A stretch of DNA of 64,000 nucleotides from NCBI RefSeq assembly GCF_019649055.1, contig NW_026570300.1, positions 124,001-188,000 of the forward strand, given 5' to 3'. This document shows, piece by piece, positions 1 to 13,349 of the stretch. Origin of the DNA: Paramacrobiotus metropolitanus (taxonomy: Eukaryota; Tardigrada; Eutardigrada; Parachela; Macrobiotidae). The position numbers and the translations under genes are program-made. How positions within the stretch are numbered: position 1 is the first letter of the stretch; the number at the start of each line of letters is the position of its first letter. The notes beneath the pieces were generated by a model. It was given only the letters and a program-made list of their open reading frames with translations, searched no databases and had not been told where the DNA came from.

Positions 1-725
1 TAAATGATGCGAAAAGATATTAAGGAATTTTGCACACGTAACTTATTTTGTATGCCCCAATGTTTAAAAAGTTTCAAAAAAAACTGAAAAACAAAAAAGC
101 ATAATGCTGTACCGTTAAACCGACTCGAAAATCCTATTTTACAAAAATTCAAGAAAATTAGCCCAACAGAATTCCCCATTTTTTGTTGGAAAAGTATAAA
201 GTAAAGCTTTCTACTCCGCCCAAAGATTTACTTATTAATCTGGATACACTAGCTCGAAACGCAGTTGAGAGCCCAAGCGGAACTGTAACAAGGCTGACGG
301 TGTGGAAAGTGGAAATCGGTATATAAAACGGTTATGGACTGCTGCGTTCTTGACGTTAGAAAGCAGCCGGCTGTATGTGCGGCGGTGTGCGCTTATTGGC
401 AAATGATGTGATAATCAAAAGTCTTATGAAATATTATTACAAACATACTACACGGCAGTTGATCAACAAGCTATAAAATCACTCATACGAAACCAATATT
501 CATGCTTCCGATAACAGTGCAAATAGCATGAAACAGGCATCAGAAGCCGTTACTGTTGCGAATTATCATCTCGCTAACAATTTAGCTTTTCGTTCTCAGC
601 AAACGTGCAATATATTCGTTCAAAAATCCCATCCTCTCGATCCTGGGTATCAACCAATTTACAATTCTCGCTGTAAAATTCGTGTTTTTCAAAGATATAG
701 CTGACTTATAACATTAAATATTATT
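1..725. other. AT-rich sequence, no gene seen
   Basis: Nothing recognisable. No open frame of note and no repeat. It lies downstream of the last proposed exon of the BH3 gene and could include its 3' UTR on the minus strand. Confidence 0.5.
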
Positions 726-3700
726 TTAAAAAATTTCACAGGCAAACAGTACCACGACTAAGCACGTAAATAGAGACAGAAAAGACTTCGAGCCGAAAAT
801 AAATGTAGAAAGTATATTTTGGAGCGCGGTAATATTTCTTCGACGTGTAATTCTTCCTAAATATGTCAGATAAAAAGTTCCAAAAATAAACCAAACAATT
901 TCCAAAAAATAAACCAAATAATTTTCAAAAACAAATCAGTTAATTTAAAAACGACGCATTTCTAAACAAAAAATATACGTTTAATTAATACGTACCGGCG
1001 TAAAATATTTGCTCTCGAAGTCATCTCCCAGGCGGGCCAGACAGCAAGCCAGCTGATACTCTATAGTGTCCAAATCGCAGCTGGACGGGGCATCTTTGGG
1101 CACATTCGCTGCTGCAAGAGGAAGCTTGCGACGTTCACCGGATAAAACTAGGTCAGGCAGGTTAGGACGCCGGCCAGCGGGCGACACCGACCGATCCACC
1201 TCATCCACATCATCCCTGTTTTGCCAGCAATGCACGGATGGTGAGCGACTGGATGGCTCTCCTAAACATGCCAAAATTAATGTACCAATGAAACAGCCAC
1301 ACTACGAGTATAGATTCTAATTTCTAATGATGAGGTTAGGAAAGCACAGATTTAAAACCATACGAATAACGGAATAACCTTTAAGTTTTACTGGTCTTAC
1401 TAAACGCAGTTAGATGCAACTGCTACCCGGCAAGCAGAAATGCGGAAAAACGTTGAAATTTTTAACGATTATAAGAGTATTATCAATAGCAAAGCATTTT
1501 AAAAAGCAAAATCTGGCTTAGATTATTGTTGCCCTTTCTCTTGGAAATGAACTGCTTTATAGATTATGCGCTCTTTGTTAATTAGATGAATGTATCGTGG
1601 CATAATTTATCATATTCATTTTCCTTCTTAATTTCTTATCATAAATTCTGCATCTAAATCACAAAATTTTTCTTTTTCTTCACTTTTAAAATTTGATATG
1701 AATAATTCCTCCTCCGCCACAATACCCGGCAATTGCAACCAGTTTCCACCTGAGCTTGAAAATCGGTAACAATGAGCTATTAAACACACAAATATCACCG
1801 GAGGGCGGCCGATCGACCGCACGTGGCTGACACTTGGCGCCTGTCGGAACAAAAACCCGATCCGATTATCAAAAAGCGCCCAGGAAAACTTCAAAAACGA
1901 CTTTTATATTGAACCGTTTCTCCTCCAACCTGTTTGGCCAAATAGTGTGCAAACATGTTGCTAACCACCGCTCTGCTCTCTCCTCTTCTGACTCCGTTTC
2001 ATCGCTTGGCGTTGCCCATTTTTAAAGAGTTTTGCAAAATGTGTATATACTTTCCAGCCGGTTTTCAGAGTAAAAACAGCTGGTAATCATTTGCTCGTGC
2101 TGGACAGCTTGGACTGACGGGCGGGAAGACAAGACCGCCGGCATTACAAAAATTACTGTTTATTATGCGCTTTATGCACTCAAAAGTTGTAAAATGCACA
2201 TTACAACTTCACGGTTAAAAATAAAAATCGCTCATGAAATTACAGTACATACTGTTGTACGCAGACAGCAATAAACTCGAAAATTACATTTTTACGCCAC
2301 CGAAACCGATCAAATAACCGTTTTGCAACCTCCTGTTAATAAAACATCGGAATAAATTTCTCAACCTTCCAGTTAAATGCAAATGCTGAAAAATACGTTC
2401 CGGTTAATATTCTGTATTTTTCCACATTGAATAATTTAAAAATCATAAAATTTTCGAATTTTAATTGGCATAGTATTATTTGTTCTACTCTTCAGTTGGA
2501 GCACTTATTCTTCAGTGCTGGAACAGCCTAAATAAACAATTATTAACTAACGCGTATCCTGACAAATTTGTGAATGTGTGTACACGTTTCCGCTGATATT
2601 TGATACCAAATCCCTGATGCTCAGTGCGCAGCAAGTGCGTAAGCGATCAGGTGCAAAGATATATGGCGTTACGAAAACAGTTTAGCCGGCCTGTTCGTCC
2701 CCTGTTGAACATAGAGCAGTGGCTTATTGAAAATCATCTAACGCACTTATGAACCAGTGCCGGACCGTTTTAAAAAGGCTCTATTATGAACTGGAAATTA
2801 TTTCAGTCAGACCTCTTCGCATGCATACTAAACAGGTGCTGGCAACAATTTGGACCCATCAGTTGATCGTCCAACGCGGATCATCGCCCAAATAGCAACA
2901 CTTTTATCCAGCTGTTATGCGGCGATCACATTTCATAATTTGCCAATTTTCCGGATTCTCTCCTCACTTATCCGCCGTCTGTTACATAAGCAGACACGCA
3001 AACCGGCCAAGTGGACAAGATAGACCATCTGATTTCGGTTAATATTTCAACGCAAACAAGCTACCCAAAAGCACTACCAAGCTGGCCATAAAACGAGAAA
3101 TACTGAATAATACACTGCCTGAATCCATTTTTTAATATAATGTTAAATTAGTTAATTAACTTAAAAAAATTTCAGTCAAATTATTTCTGCTTTCGTTTTC
3201 ACTTTCGAGTTTAAATTTTAAAATTACAGTGTTATGAGTTGTATTTACCATACATTTTTATATTATAAACAATCGTAAATGGTACTGTAAAGCAAAAAAT
3301 AAACTAATATTGTCGGAAAAACGAAACCACTTTTTGGAAAAATGGAATGCTCTCTCTCTCTCTCTTCCACTGGAAAGTGGACTAATTTCCGCGATAACGA
3401 GACGATTTTGTCAACTGTTGATGTTTAATGCATTTACGGTGTTTGCCGAGGATAGGGATTAATCAAATAGTTAATATGTATTTGTCGATGATCGGCTGCA
3501 GTTGCGACCAAGTGGAGCCCCTCCAAGTTGGTTGATTTTGTAATTTGAACACTGCACGTGCACAAACAATAGACCTGCTCGCTCTGGTCAGCCTCCAAGA
3601 AGCCACAATTTAAAATTTGCACGCGTCGGTTTTAAATCGTCTCCGTGCTGGATGTTAATTAATTTCTCTCCGCACCACATGAATATAATCTGACAGTCTA

Positions 3701-5843
3701 AACTAAACTACCAAGTGCCAACAAATCAAGCCAATCTTTTTATGACCAGTTCACTTATTCAATCCTATTTTCAATTGTCAGTAAATTATCAATATCTGCC
3801 AGAAAGATGTATTAATGCAAATAAGTTCAATACGTCTAGCTATTCAACTGAAGCAGAAGAGGATTTAATGAAGCAGCCGGTATCATAAATACTGCTGACC
3901 TTTAACACCACCTGATTACAGCAAAAACGAGCAGCAAATTTCTGAAATTTTCCTAAGTCATTTGCGTCTGCGGCTTACATTAACTAGCAGGTGGGATTTG
4001 AGTACTAATGACAAAAGTAGAACCCGAAATATAATCGAAACTGTGCAGGCACGCACACCACACACATTCATTGACAAACAACAAGCGAAAAATAAATCTT
4101 TGCAGTGATTCTCTGACTCATCAAAGATGCAAAAACAGGGAACGGATTATGATCTCACTGAGCGTCCATCTTACAATGCCAGTGGACTCAGTCCACTAAC
4201 AAAAAGACAAAAGATCTTAGACAAGGAAATAAATCATCCAGCAAACAATTAGCAGGCAAAGCTTAATTAACACAACCCTCTCAAGCAGTCGAACAATACT
4301 GTCGCGGTGGTTGATTAAGCAACAAACCCGGCTTTTTACCGCCTCAATGACATCACAAACTCTAGCACAAGTGCGATTTTAACACGAGCGTGACAATTTC
4401 CTGAAATGGCTCCGCAGAAACCACAAAATGAAATCAGTTTTTCATATGGAAACACCGCAAATTAGAAAGAAAAGCATAAACGCGTGGCTGCGTTGCCGCT
4501 TAGTAAAACCATCAATATAGTAATCCACTAAACACAGCTTCCGGTATGTAGTCTATAGACTCTGTAAAGCAATTCCAGTTTCCAATATTATTATGATGTT
4601 GAATAATTTTTAACAAATTGTTATTAAATTCCCATCTTCAGAATTTTTCAACAAATTTCATAAAATTGTAAGAAATATTATACAATTTATCAGGCGACTT
4701 TTTAACTTGCAATCACAGAATAACGAGCCTCGAAAGCAAGCCACGCCATGCTTAAAGATTAAACAAGCCAGCGGCGACCCGGCTACTGACTGTGAAAAGA
4801 AAGAATCCGCCAAAATTCTGTCAACAGTGACATCACCATTTGGTAGAGAAATTTCATAAGTTAGCGCACAGTACAGCTGATACTACAAAAAAGCAGGCCA
4901 ATAGGAAGCCGACGACGAGTGAAATGTTTTGCATTACGCTCACATGTTACATGTGTTAACAAATCTGTCCGGCTTTTTTGTTGTTTTACTCCATAAAAAA
5001 GAGGCACAAAAAAACAGAAGCCAAACAGGACCACAGTTTCCCTACTTTTACTTCAAAAGCAATCAGTCATCAGAATGTAACAGTTGTGTACAAATTATGG
5101 CCAAAAAAACCATCATGGAAAATTCGCAAAAAATTTAAACAGTACCTTCTTGCCCATCTGATAGCTTAATTATGATAAGTGGTCGATATAAGTCTAAAAA
5201 ACGACTTGCAGTATTTTCAGATTATGACAGAAAATTTTTTTAAAACCTACTCATTACTGCAAAAAAAGTATTTTCTTGTCACGACAAAAAGTAGCCAATA
5301 ATTCCCGTATTAATTAAACTTAACTGATTAAAAAATTAAAATGAACTGACCACAACGACCATTAATTCTAGAAAATTAATACAGTATTTCCTTACCGTTC
5401 AGTCCATTCTCCAACGTCAACCGCGACGAACTGCGCAGCAGCCGTTCAAAATCCACCATCATCCCGGAACCAGCCCGGTGGCGTATCTCCTCGGGAACAG
5501 GAATGGTCAGCGGGAAGCGCACATCCGCCAGCGTCAAGGGGAAACTGAAGGCCCGGTTACGCATGCACACCACACTGCTGGCCACGGACAAGGGACGCTC
5601 CACGCTCGGGCCTTCCTCCTCGTCCTCCTCGTTGTCGAACACTTCGTCCTCCATGTCCAGATCGCTGAAATTCACCTGATCCACTAGATCATCCTCATCC
5701 CCAATGACAAACGCCTGCGATGTGGAACACTGCGCGGTACGGTAGCCGGAATCGTCGGAGGGCAGGACGCAGGAGCGGAAGGACGGGGCAGTGTAGGGGG
5801 TCAACGGTAGGGAGGACGAAGGTGCCGGGTCATCATCGGCCAT
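726..5843 (-). CDS. candidate BH3-only apoptosis regulator, 3 exons
   Basis: Proposed exons on the minus strand are 5843-5396, 1261-996 and 785-726, giving 257 residues. Phases agree at both junctions (phase 1, then phase 0). Exon 1 starts at an ATG, encodes a Ser/Pro-rich and then strongly acidic region, and ends at a GTAAGG donor. Exon 2 ends with LACCLARLGDDFESKY at residues 220-235. This has the BH3 spacing hydrophobic-x3-L-x2-hydrophobic-GD-x-F (L220, L224, L227, G228-D229, F231), very like the Bim BH3. Exon 3 adds a 19-residue hydrophobic tail that could anchor the protein in a membrane, as in several BH3-only proteins. The exon 3 acceptor is weak; without it exon 2 reads four codons to a stop. 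A 5' UTR acceptor (ttccttgcag) lies about 37 bases upstream of the ATG. Known family role: BH3 helices bind Bcl-2-type grooves and promote mitochondrial permeabilisation. No BH1/BH2 is seen. Function is inferred from the motif alone. Confidence 0.5.
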
Positions 5844-8800
5844 AGCGAAACGGAGTCAAATGTTTATCAGTCACACGCTGCAAGGAAGTAAATCAGTGGT
5901 CGGTCAGTGTTTTTTCGATCTGCAGTGTTACTGTTTTATCTGATGATTCCAATCAAGTTTGCTGACTTCTGTAAATTTTGACACGTAACCGATATAACTG
6001 CAATAAATTAATTCACAAATTTTCAATTCCAAGGAATCTCAAATAAAAAATTATATCCAGGAGAGGAGAATTTATTTTGATTTACTCAGAGCTGTCAAAA
6101 AAACGGAATAAAGGAAAATACGAGGAAATTGGCTGTCTTGAATTTCGTCGCGTTACAAACGATGAAAAATCAGATAGCGAACAAATGATAAATGGCGCTT
6201 TAAATTTGAATAAGAAAAATTTAGGCCATGCATTATTCAAAACAGCCAGTTAATGAAATCCGTGGCTATTCTCGATTTTTGCTGATAGCTGTAAATATTA
6301 GCCAAACCCTTCGAAAGCAATCGGCCATGAAATCTTCAAATCTTTGAGTTAAATCGCTTATCACGTGTGCTAAATGGAAGCGGAAATTTAGCATACCGAC
6401 TACTGCGAATTTTAAAAGCAATTAAATCCTTTATCAGTGACGAAAATTAGGTCAATGAGCGAAATGATGCTGGACCATGGCCAAACGGAAAACACAAACA
6501 AATACAGATTTCATTGAAATTCCTAAATCACATGCAACGTAGACAGATGCTGTACTCCGTGCAGAAATCACGTAATCGGTACAGGGAGACAACAGAAGCA
6601 AACACGAACACGCGTCATAAATCACGGATCCGATGTTCTGACGGCAAACAGATGCTAATGAAGCCAATAATGATTAAGTTTATTAATGAGTCGAACATAA
6701 AAGCGCATTAGAAACATTAATTAACAGAACAGATTTCAATTAGTCAAAGCCATAATTAATCTATTACAAGGTCTATCAGCCACCTGCTCTCGAAAAACTC
6801 GTCGTTTGCTGCGCCACTAAAGCCTGTCATTAATCCACTTGACTGTGAAGTATCCCTCAAAAGTGCCATCATCAGGTGCATGTAATTAAATTTACACTGC
6901 ACTGAACATTTTCAAACCTTACCATTCAGAATAAATCACGAGGAATCAAGGCAGATTAAAAGCAAACGCGGATTCATCCAACAGGCTCCAGGCACCTGTT
7001 CCAACTGGAGAACATAATACGGCGCAAGGTATTGATCTCCGTATGTGCCATCATTGAAACAATACAGACCGGGTACAGCGAGCTAATGATTCACGCAATA
7101 ATCAAGTGGCTGCGTGAAACCCCACTTCCGAGTGGATGATTATGTAAAAATGACGAGCACATCCATAAACGGATATCAACTGTCGAATAAACTTCCTTTT
7201 ATAGGGCACTTTCGGGCGAAGAGTGAGTTTGTTCCGAGAGATGTTAAGTGCAGATCAAAATTACACGATGCAATCTCATGAGGGATGAGAGGAAAGTGCA
7301 GGCCAGTGTAGACTGCAGTGAAGGCCAGAGTCGCCAGTGCGTCGGATTCAAAGAGAGGGCAAAATATTTCAGAACGGGGCTGGTTGTAGGGCGGGCGTAC
7401 TGGACAGCCAGCCAATTGAGCGTTGCAAAGCAAACAAGTGGTGACGATGACGTCAGCCGTTTTGCACTGGACAGTCGATGAGTCACCCGCGAAACTCTTT
7501 GTAGCCACTGTCCAGAGGGGTTTATTACTTTATTGCACATAAGTAAACAAACAGCGGAGATTGACCGGGCAAGTCGAAGATAGTAAAAAAGAAACAGAAA
7601 ATGGAAGATTTTTATTTATCATTTACAGTATTTTTAAGGTCATAATATTATAATTTTTAGTACTTTCAGCGTAGCATAATTTTTCTTCCATTTCAGATAA
7701 TTTTAAGGTCTTAGCACAGTGGCACATGAGAATAATAAATTCCAAATAATCAGGGCGAAAACCGTTCTATGTATTTTACGATTCTGCCACATCGAAAGCC
7801 GGAAGGCGATATTTACATTTTACAATTAGCAGTGTACAATATGATGCTAACAGCAGCAAAGTGCAACGGCTGAGAAAGCCAACCTGTTAAGGTCAGCTAT
7901 GCTATCCAAGTAATCCAACCAACCGAACAAGCCCGTTGGTGCCTTTTGGAAGGCATTAGTAAGTTAGTAACGGTTTGCAAAAGTCATAATTGTGGATAAT
8001 TTTCATGAAAAAAGAAAAAAAAACAGCAAATACTCGATGTTTTTGTGTTTTCGTTTATTTAACAGGCAAAACGTGCCTATACTGTACAAAACAAAATTGC
8101 GGAAGGTTTTGCCTATAAAAAACGAGGCTGAAAACGAGCGCCTCTTCGTCCATTATTGTTTTGCTTCTCACAATTGCTAATAAACAGATATTGATTGTAA
8201 AATTAAATATCTGTACTTGTACAATTACAGCAGCGGCAACGGCATACCAAGGTACAGTACAGTACTGAGTACCGTACGTTTACAATTCTGACAATATCGT
8301 GAAATTCGATCAGAAAATACAACTGTAGTACTATAGATACACAATTGATGCAGAACACAAGCACAAGCTTGCGCTTTTTTAATCTGTAATTCGGTATGTA
8401 CAATACATTAGACACGCAAATGTAAATAAGCTTTTTTATTTTTTATTATATATAAATATATGTACATTTGTACAAATCTTATTACGATACTGCACAGTAT
8501 ACAAATTGCTAAGTTGAGGATAATAAAATTATCTATACTGTATACACTTTTACTTTACATGAATAAAGACGTATGCAGCACAGGTTCTTGTACTCGTATA
8601 TAGGTAATTCGCCGGTTTCATGCATTACAGATCTAGAAGGTCAGTTTCAAGAAATTAACAATATCGGTCATTGTCGACGTCATTATCGTCGTCAGTTGCG
8701 TACGGTTCCCGGTTTAGTCCATATTAATGATGATATTATCTATTAGTTCTCGGTTTAGTCTATATATTATTTAGTCAATCAACTCTTCTTTGTAAACTGC

Positions 8801-11584
8801 AGATTTTCATTGAAAAAACATTTTGTGGTATCACTCCCAAGGTCACTGTTGTGTTCGTCATAATTTTATGCTGATGGTCGCGATGTTATTTACGCGTAAC
8901 GTATAAATTTTGAATGATTTCCCGCATTTTAATAACTTCTATTAGTTTTCCGCTGCTATGTACTCGCTGTATATCTGTATGTTTCTAGAACTTAATAAGT
9001 CTGATAACACAACAAAAGTGCGAGCTTCATGGTAACGTGCACAGCAGAACGATTAAGGCCGGGAAATTTACCTAATTTTAAAATTACGATCCAACGCATG
9101 ACCGGCTCCGGCATTCCTGTACGCGCGTGCCCCATTGTGTCGGCAGCGGGAGCGGCGTCCACGGGACGAATCACGCACAAATTCCTCCCTTGTTACGTGA
9201 TGATTAATTTCCATTGTCAACCGACCCACGGGCTAGCGGACGTTGTCGTCTTTTACCCGAACGATTGTTATGCTGTCATTTGATTAACCCATCAAAGACG
9301 CTGTCCCACCAATGCCCGCACAGTGCCGCCGTGTGCTGACCACGGCGACGCATCCATCATAGTTTGTGGGAGCACTTCAGTCGATTAATAGCCCTTCCGC
9401 TGCTCTAACATATTATGGAATAATACACCAATTCATCCCGCCGCACGTGAGCGGACGCTTCCCGGCTTCCGGTACAAATTCATATAAATATACTGTTATC
9501 GTATAATTTAATGTAACCATGATGATCAGACCCATCCATATACAGAATTTTATGGCCAAGATAAATTTTTGTTTGCATGTATAAATATTTTATGGAAAAA
9601 TAAGCGAAGTGTTGTGACAGCATGTACAGATAAAATTATACGGCTAATAAAATAAAAAATTGCCCCGCCAGATTTAGATCGTAATGCTGCAGGTGAATGT
9701 CCATAATATGACTAATATTGCAAGTACTGTAATATTATTATGTGTTTTTGTACTCCGTATGTACGTCGTATCTCATGAACTAGCTCTGCTTATTAAAATT
9801 AGAAAGTAATGAATTATTGTGCTGTATTTAATTTAACATGACTTTAAATTATTATGGCAACTGACAAACCGATAGAGACTAAAAAATGACTGTTATGGGA
9901 AATCCAAAACTTTCAGTTGCTCGCTTAACGTTCGCGCTCAGCTTTACAGCCTTTACTATATAAATATTCGTACCAGTATGACAAATTCAAGATATGGCCC
10001 ATTCCAGTCGTCGAAGAATTTAGCCAGTACACTACAAATCTCTGTAATCCACAAGTCCATAAATCATCGTCAGTATACTGCAACTTAAAATTATTCGACA
10101 GTACAGTAATATTGCGTATCGATAGTTTTTGTCACTGAATAATTATTTCTCTTGTCGATCGGTTCCATCATCCCTTTTAAATGTTAAGGAAAGGTATTGT
10201 TATTTGTTTGTTCCTACAGCTGTCTATGTCCACAGAACAGTCTGTTGGATATTTTTTTTTCTCAAACTATTATTAAATTATGATGTACCGGACACATAAC
10301 CTTTGGTTGACAAACATTGACGGATCACTTGCCGCGACGCAGCATGCTATCAATTGCAGTGGATAGCGCTGGCGTGTTGCCGGGTATACCGCGCCGGCCG
10401 CAACCGGCACACCGGCACGTGTACGACGGCAGGATTAGGGACAACAGGAAGGCCTTTATTACATGCTCCAATTGATCAACTTTACACGCAGATTCAGTTT
10501 TATGGGAAGGGAATGGCGGGGATTAGGCCGGCGGAGGATGCGGGTGAGTAACGTGGGAGCTATGTCAGCAACCTATAATCGGGGATAGGTGTCATTTGTT
10601 ATCGCGGATTATGTACTTCGCCATCGAGGGTGGTCAGTCAATGCCGGCATTATTATGCATTGGGAAGACTCTATAGAAAGCGTGTACATGGAGATTGTGT
10701 GTGAATTGTCACAGGAAATATCCATCAACCTTTAACCGGAAGTTTATGCTAACTACTTGACGTACAACTATTACAGAAGTTCTCCATTGTGCTTATATAT
10801 TTCAAAGAGTTTTTATTATTATGATTAACAAATAAATATGTGTATTTGAGTATATCATCTCGTATTAATTTGTTTACTACTCACGTACAATACAGCATAT
10901 CACTGTGCTGTCCCCATTGTGCACTATCAAAGCGGTATTTACAAGTGACTATAAAGTATAAACAACATTTTTATTGCCATCATGCAAGTGTAAATCGTTT
11001 ATGTATTCATATTAAATTACTAGTGGCTAGCTACTATGTATTATTGTATTGTTAGTATGTATACGATAAAATCATAATTCCATTAAATTGTTGACCACCA
11101 GTCGTGTAATATGTAAGTACCTATGAGCAATATATAGAGTGTATTCTAGGCGTTTATTGTTAACTACTAACTACTGCACAGTGCACACCATATAATTGTG
11201 TAAACTAAAAAAATGATAATCATAGCTAATTTAATCATAGATAATCAAAGTTGAATACGTAAGTACGTGTAGCGATGCAAGCGTGCGTATTCCGTGTACA
11301 TCTGCGTTTCTGAATCAGTGGCGGAGATCCAAAACAAATTTTACCCGTGTTTATTTAGACCTACAGCAGCGGGGTAATTAGAAAGAGGAGGAAGAAATCT
11401 AGTAAGATGTACAACAGACATGAAAATATGATACGAAGGTAAAAACAGAAAATGCAGAATTAGAAAAAATCATCAAACATGAAGGGAAAAAAATAAAGGC
11501 AGGGATTTTTGGTTACTCCGTTATCAACATACAAAACAAATGCCATCATCTGCTAGTTAACTAACTAATAAATATCTAATATTC
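5844..11584. other. long intergenic region, no confident gene
   Basis: About 5.7 kb between two minus-strand genes. Base composition is mostly AT-rich, with GC-richer blocks near 7.2-7.5, 9.0-9.4 and 10.35-10.55 kb. None contains a frame I recognise. The block near 10.43-10.54 kb is flanked by AG and GGTGAGT and could be a noncoding exon, but nothing confirms it. The 7.2-7.5 kb block may be promoter or 5' exon sequence of the BH3 gene. Confidence 0.45.
7448..7485. promoter_or_regulatory. CRE palindrome plus AP-1 site
   Basis: A full TGACGTCA palindrome (7448-7455) is followed 23 bases later by TGAGTCA (7479-7485), in a GC-richer block about 1.6 kb upstream of the BH3 gene start. These match CREB/ATF and AP-1 binding consensus. 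The sequence match is direct; regulatory use is inference. Confidence 0.3.
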
Positions 11585-13349
11585 TTAACAAGCCGCCGTC
11601 ACAGGTACTACTGCATCACCACCACCACCGGCACTCGAGCCGGCCTTCTCCACCGGTGTCACCGCCTTCCCGACGACATTCAACGCCGCCGCCCCCGGCT
11701 GCTGCACGCCATCCCCGGCGCCGCCGATACTCGCTGCCACATCCGCCGGTCGCTGGGCACTCCCTCCCGCTGCTCCCGTGGCGGCCGGCTCCGTACTGAC
11801 ATTCCCGGGGGGAGCCGACTGGTTGGCGGTGCTGTCGCGACGCTCATCCGGATGGCCGCCGCGTCCCCGACGTCCGCGTCCGCCCCGACGCCCTCCGCGG
11901 CCACGGCCCCGTCCGCGACCGGTCGGTGTCCCTTCTCCGGGTGCGGTCTGAGCGTCCTGGTTGGCCGGTTCGGTAGGGACGGTGGCGGGCGCGTGGGAAG
12001 GGTCCTGGGGTTGGGTGTTGCCCGCTGCTGCCGCCGGCTGGTTGTAGTTGCGGCTGCTGCGCCGGAAGGTCTGACCACGGCCGCGCCCGCGTCCACGGCC
12101 ACGGGCAGGAGCTTGCTGGTTGCCCGGGGCCTGGGATTCGTCGTACTGCTGGTTGTTGTTATAGTTGGGGTTATAGTTAACTACGATTAAACTTGATTAG
12201 TCAAAACTGGAGAATTAAATACATAAATAATAATATTATAGTTATCCACATTATTCTAAAAAACGGTACGGATACCGAATGCCTAACTACGTCTGCTTAT
12301 TGATGACGTTAGTATTTTCATTTATCTTTACTACAACAATTAATTAATCAATCAAATTTTACTAATTTCCAAATTAAACATACAAATATAATTAAATTTT
12401 AAGTACAAGCATATACTGTGTGCTGTGTACAGTCGAAGAATCAATTAAATGGCCTGCACAACATTTTTTATAATTAATACCTATTACACTACTTATTAGA
12501 AAAATTAATGATATTAGCTGCCCGTATATGTTCAGCAGTCATTCATCGGCGAGTCTATCAAAGTTGCAAATAAACTTGGATGATTGTTAATTCTGGCAAA
12601 ATTAATTCATTTAATTTTGCAAATTCGTAGTTTGTTGGCAAAACTTACGTATACTGTTTACAGGAAGGTACAATACGAGTCTTAATGCCAACAATTTTTC
12701 TATTCTGGCCACTCTGCACTTTATCGCATGGAACAAGGGACAGTTACTGTACTAAAATCAAGCGGAAAAATAAGTCAAAAAAAGCCTTGACCGAAGACTA
12801 TTCTGATCGTCGCCCTTCTATCTAGCATGATATCAGCTACCACCGTCTGCCTTCGTGACGTATCACCGTATCACTTTATCGTGCAAGTGCGCCAGCTCTT
12901 CCGCCTTAGAAAACTGCAAAGAAACCCTGAAAAATGGCTAGAGACGCCTTACCGTTCTGGTTGTCCCCTTGGTAACTCACAGCACCCTGCTCTGCCTGTT
13001 GTGCATGCTCATTAGTGCCGGTGCCCGCGTCTCCCTGTTGCGCGTAATAGGCATCCTGTGCTTCACTACCGCCTGCGCTCTGATTAGCATAATAGCGTCC
13101 ACTATTTCCCCGATAGCCAGGGAAACGATTGCGGATGAAGCGCGCTGGTTCCACAATAATGTCGTTATTGCCAAAACGGCAGTTATTCAGGCCGTTGATG
13201 GCGTTGAGCGCCGTGTCGCGGTCGTAGATGGCCAGGAAGGCGAAATCCCGAATGGCCGTCGCCCGCGATACACACCCGTAATTCTCAAACAGCTCAATCA
13301 ACTCTGACAGCCGATACCCGTTTGGTAGATTGCCCACGTAGATTCGCAT
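11585..13349 (-). CDS. RRM RNA-binding protein with RG-rich tail, 2 exons
   Basis: Exons 13349-12953 and 12180-11585 join in phase 1 and give 330 residues ending at TAA. The start is the ATG right before the RRM; an in-frame upstream TTG exists, but the RRM begins naturally at MRIYVGNL. RNP2 is IYVGNL (residues 3-8) and RNP1 is DFAFLAIYD (35-43), so one canonical RRM covers about residues 1-75. The linker is rich in Gln, Ala and Gly. The second exon begins with Asn/Tyr/Gln-rich sequence, then carries two RG/RGG tracts (runs of alternating Arg-Gly) and a low-complexity Ala/Gly/Pro tail. RG tracts in such proteins bind RNA and are arginine-methylation targets. The RRM resembles the RBM4/SR-protein type, but I cannot name the ortholog. 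The second exon is about 65 percent GC, so long frames open in several phases; only the splice-consistent frame gives RG repeats. Role: likely mRNA processing or RNP granules. Confidence 0.8.

Noticed and set aside
3353-3367. CT microsatellite
   Set aside because: Short simple repeat without further structure; not worth a separate feature.
7176-7540. Overlapping minus-strand frames of 98 and 110 codons
   Set aside because: Two competing frames, no family resemblance; more likely a GC-richer regulatory block.
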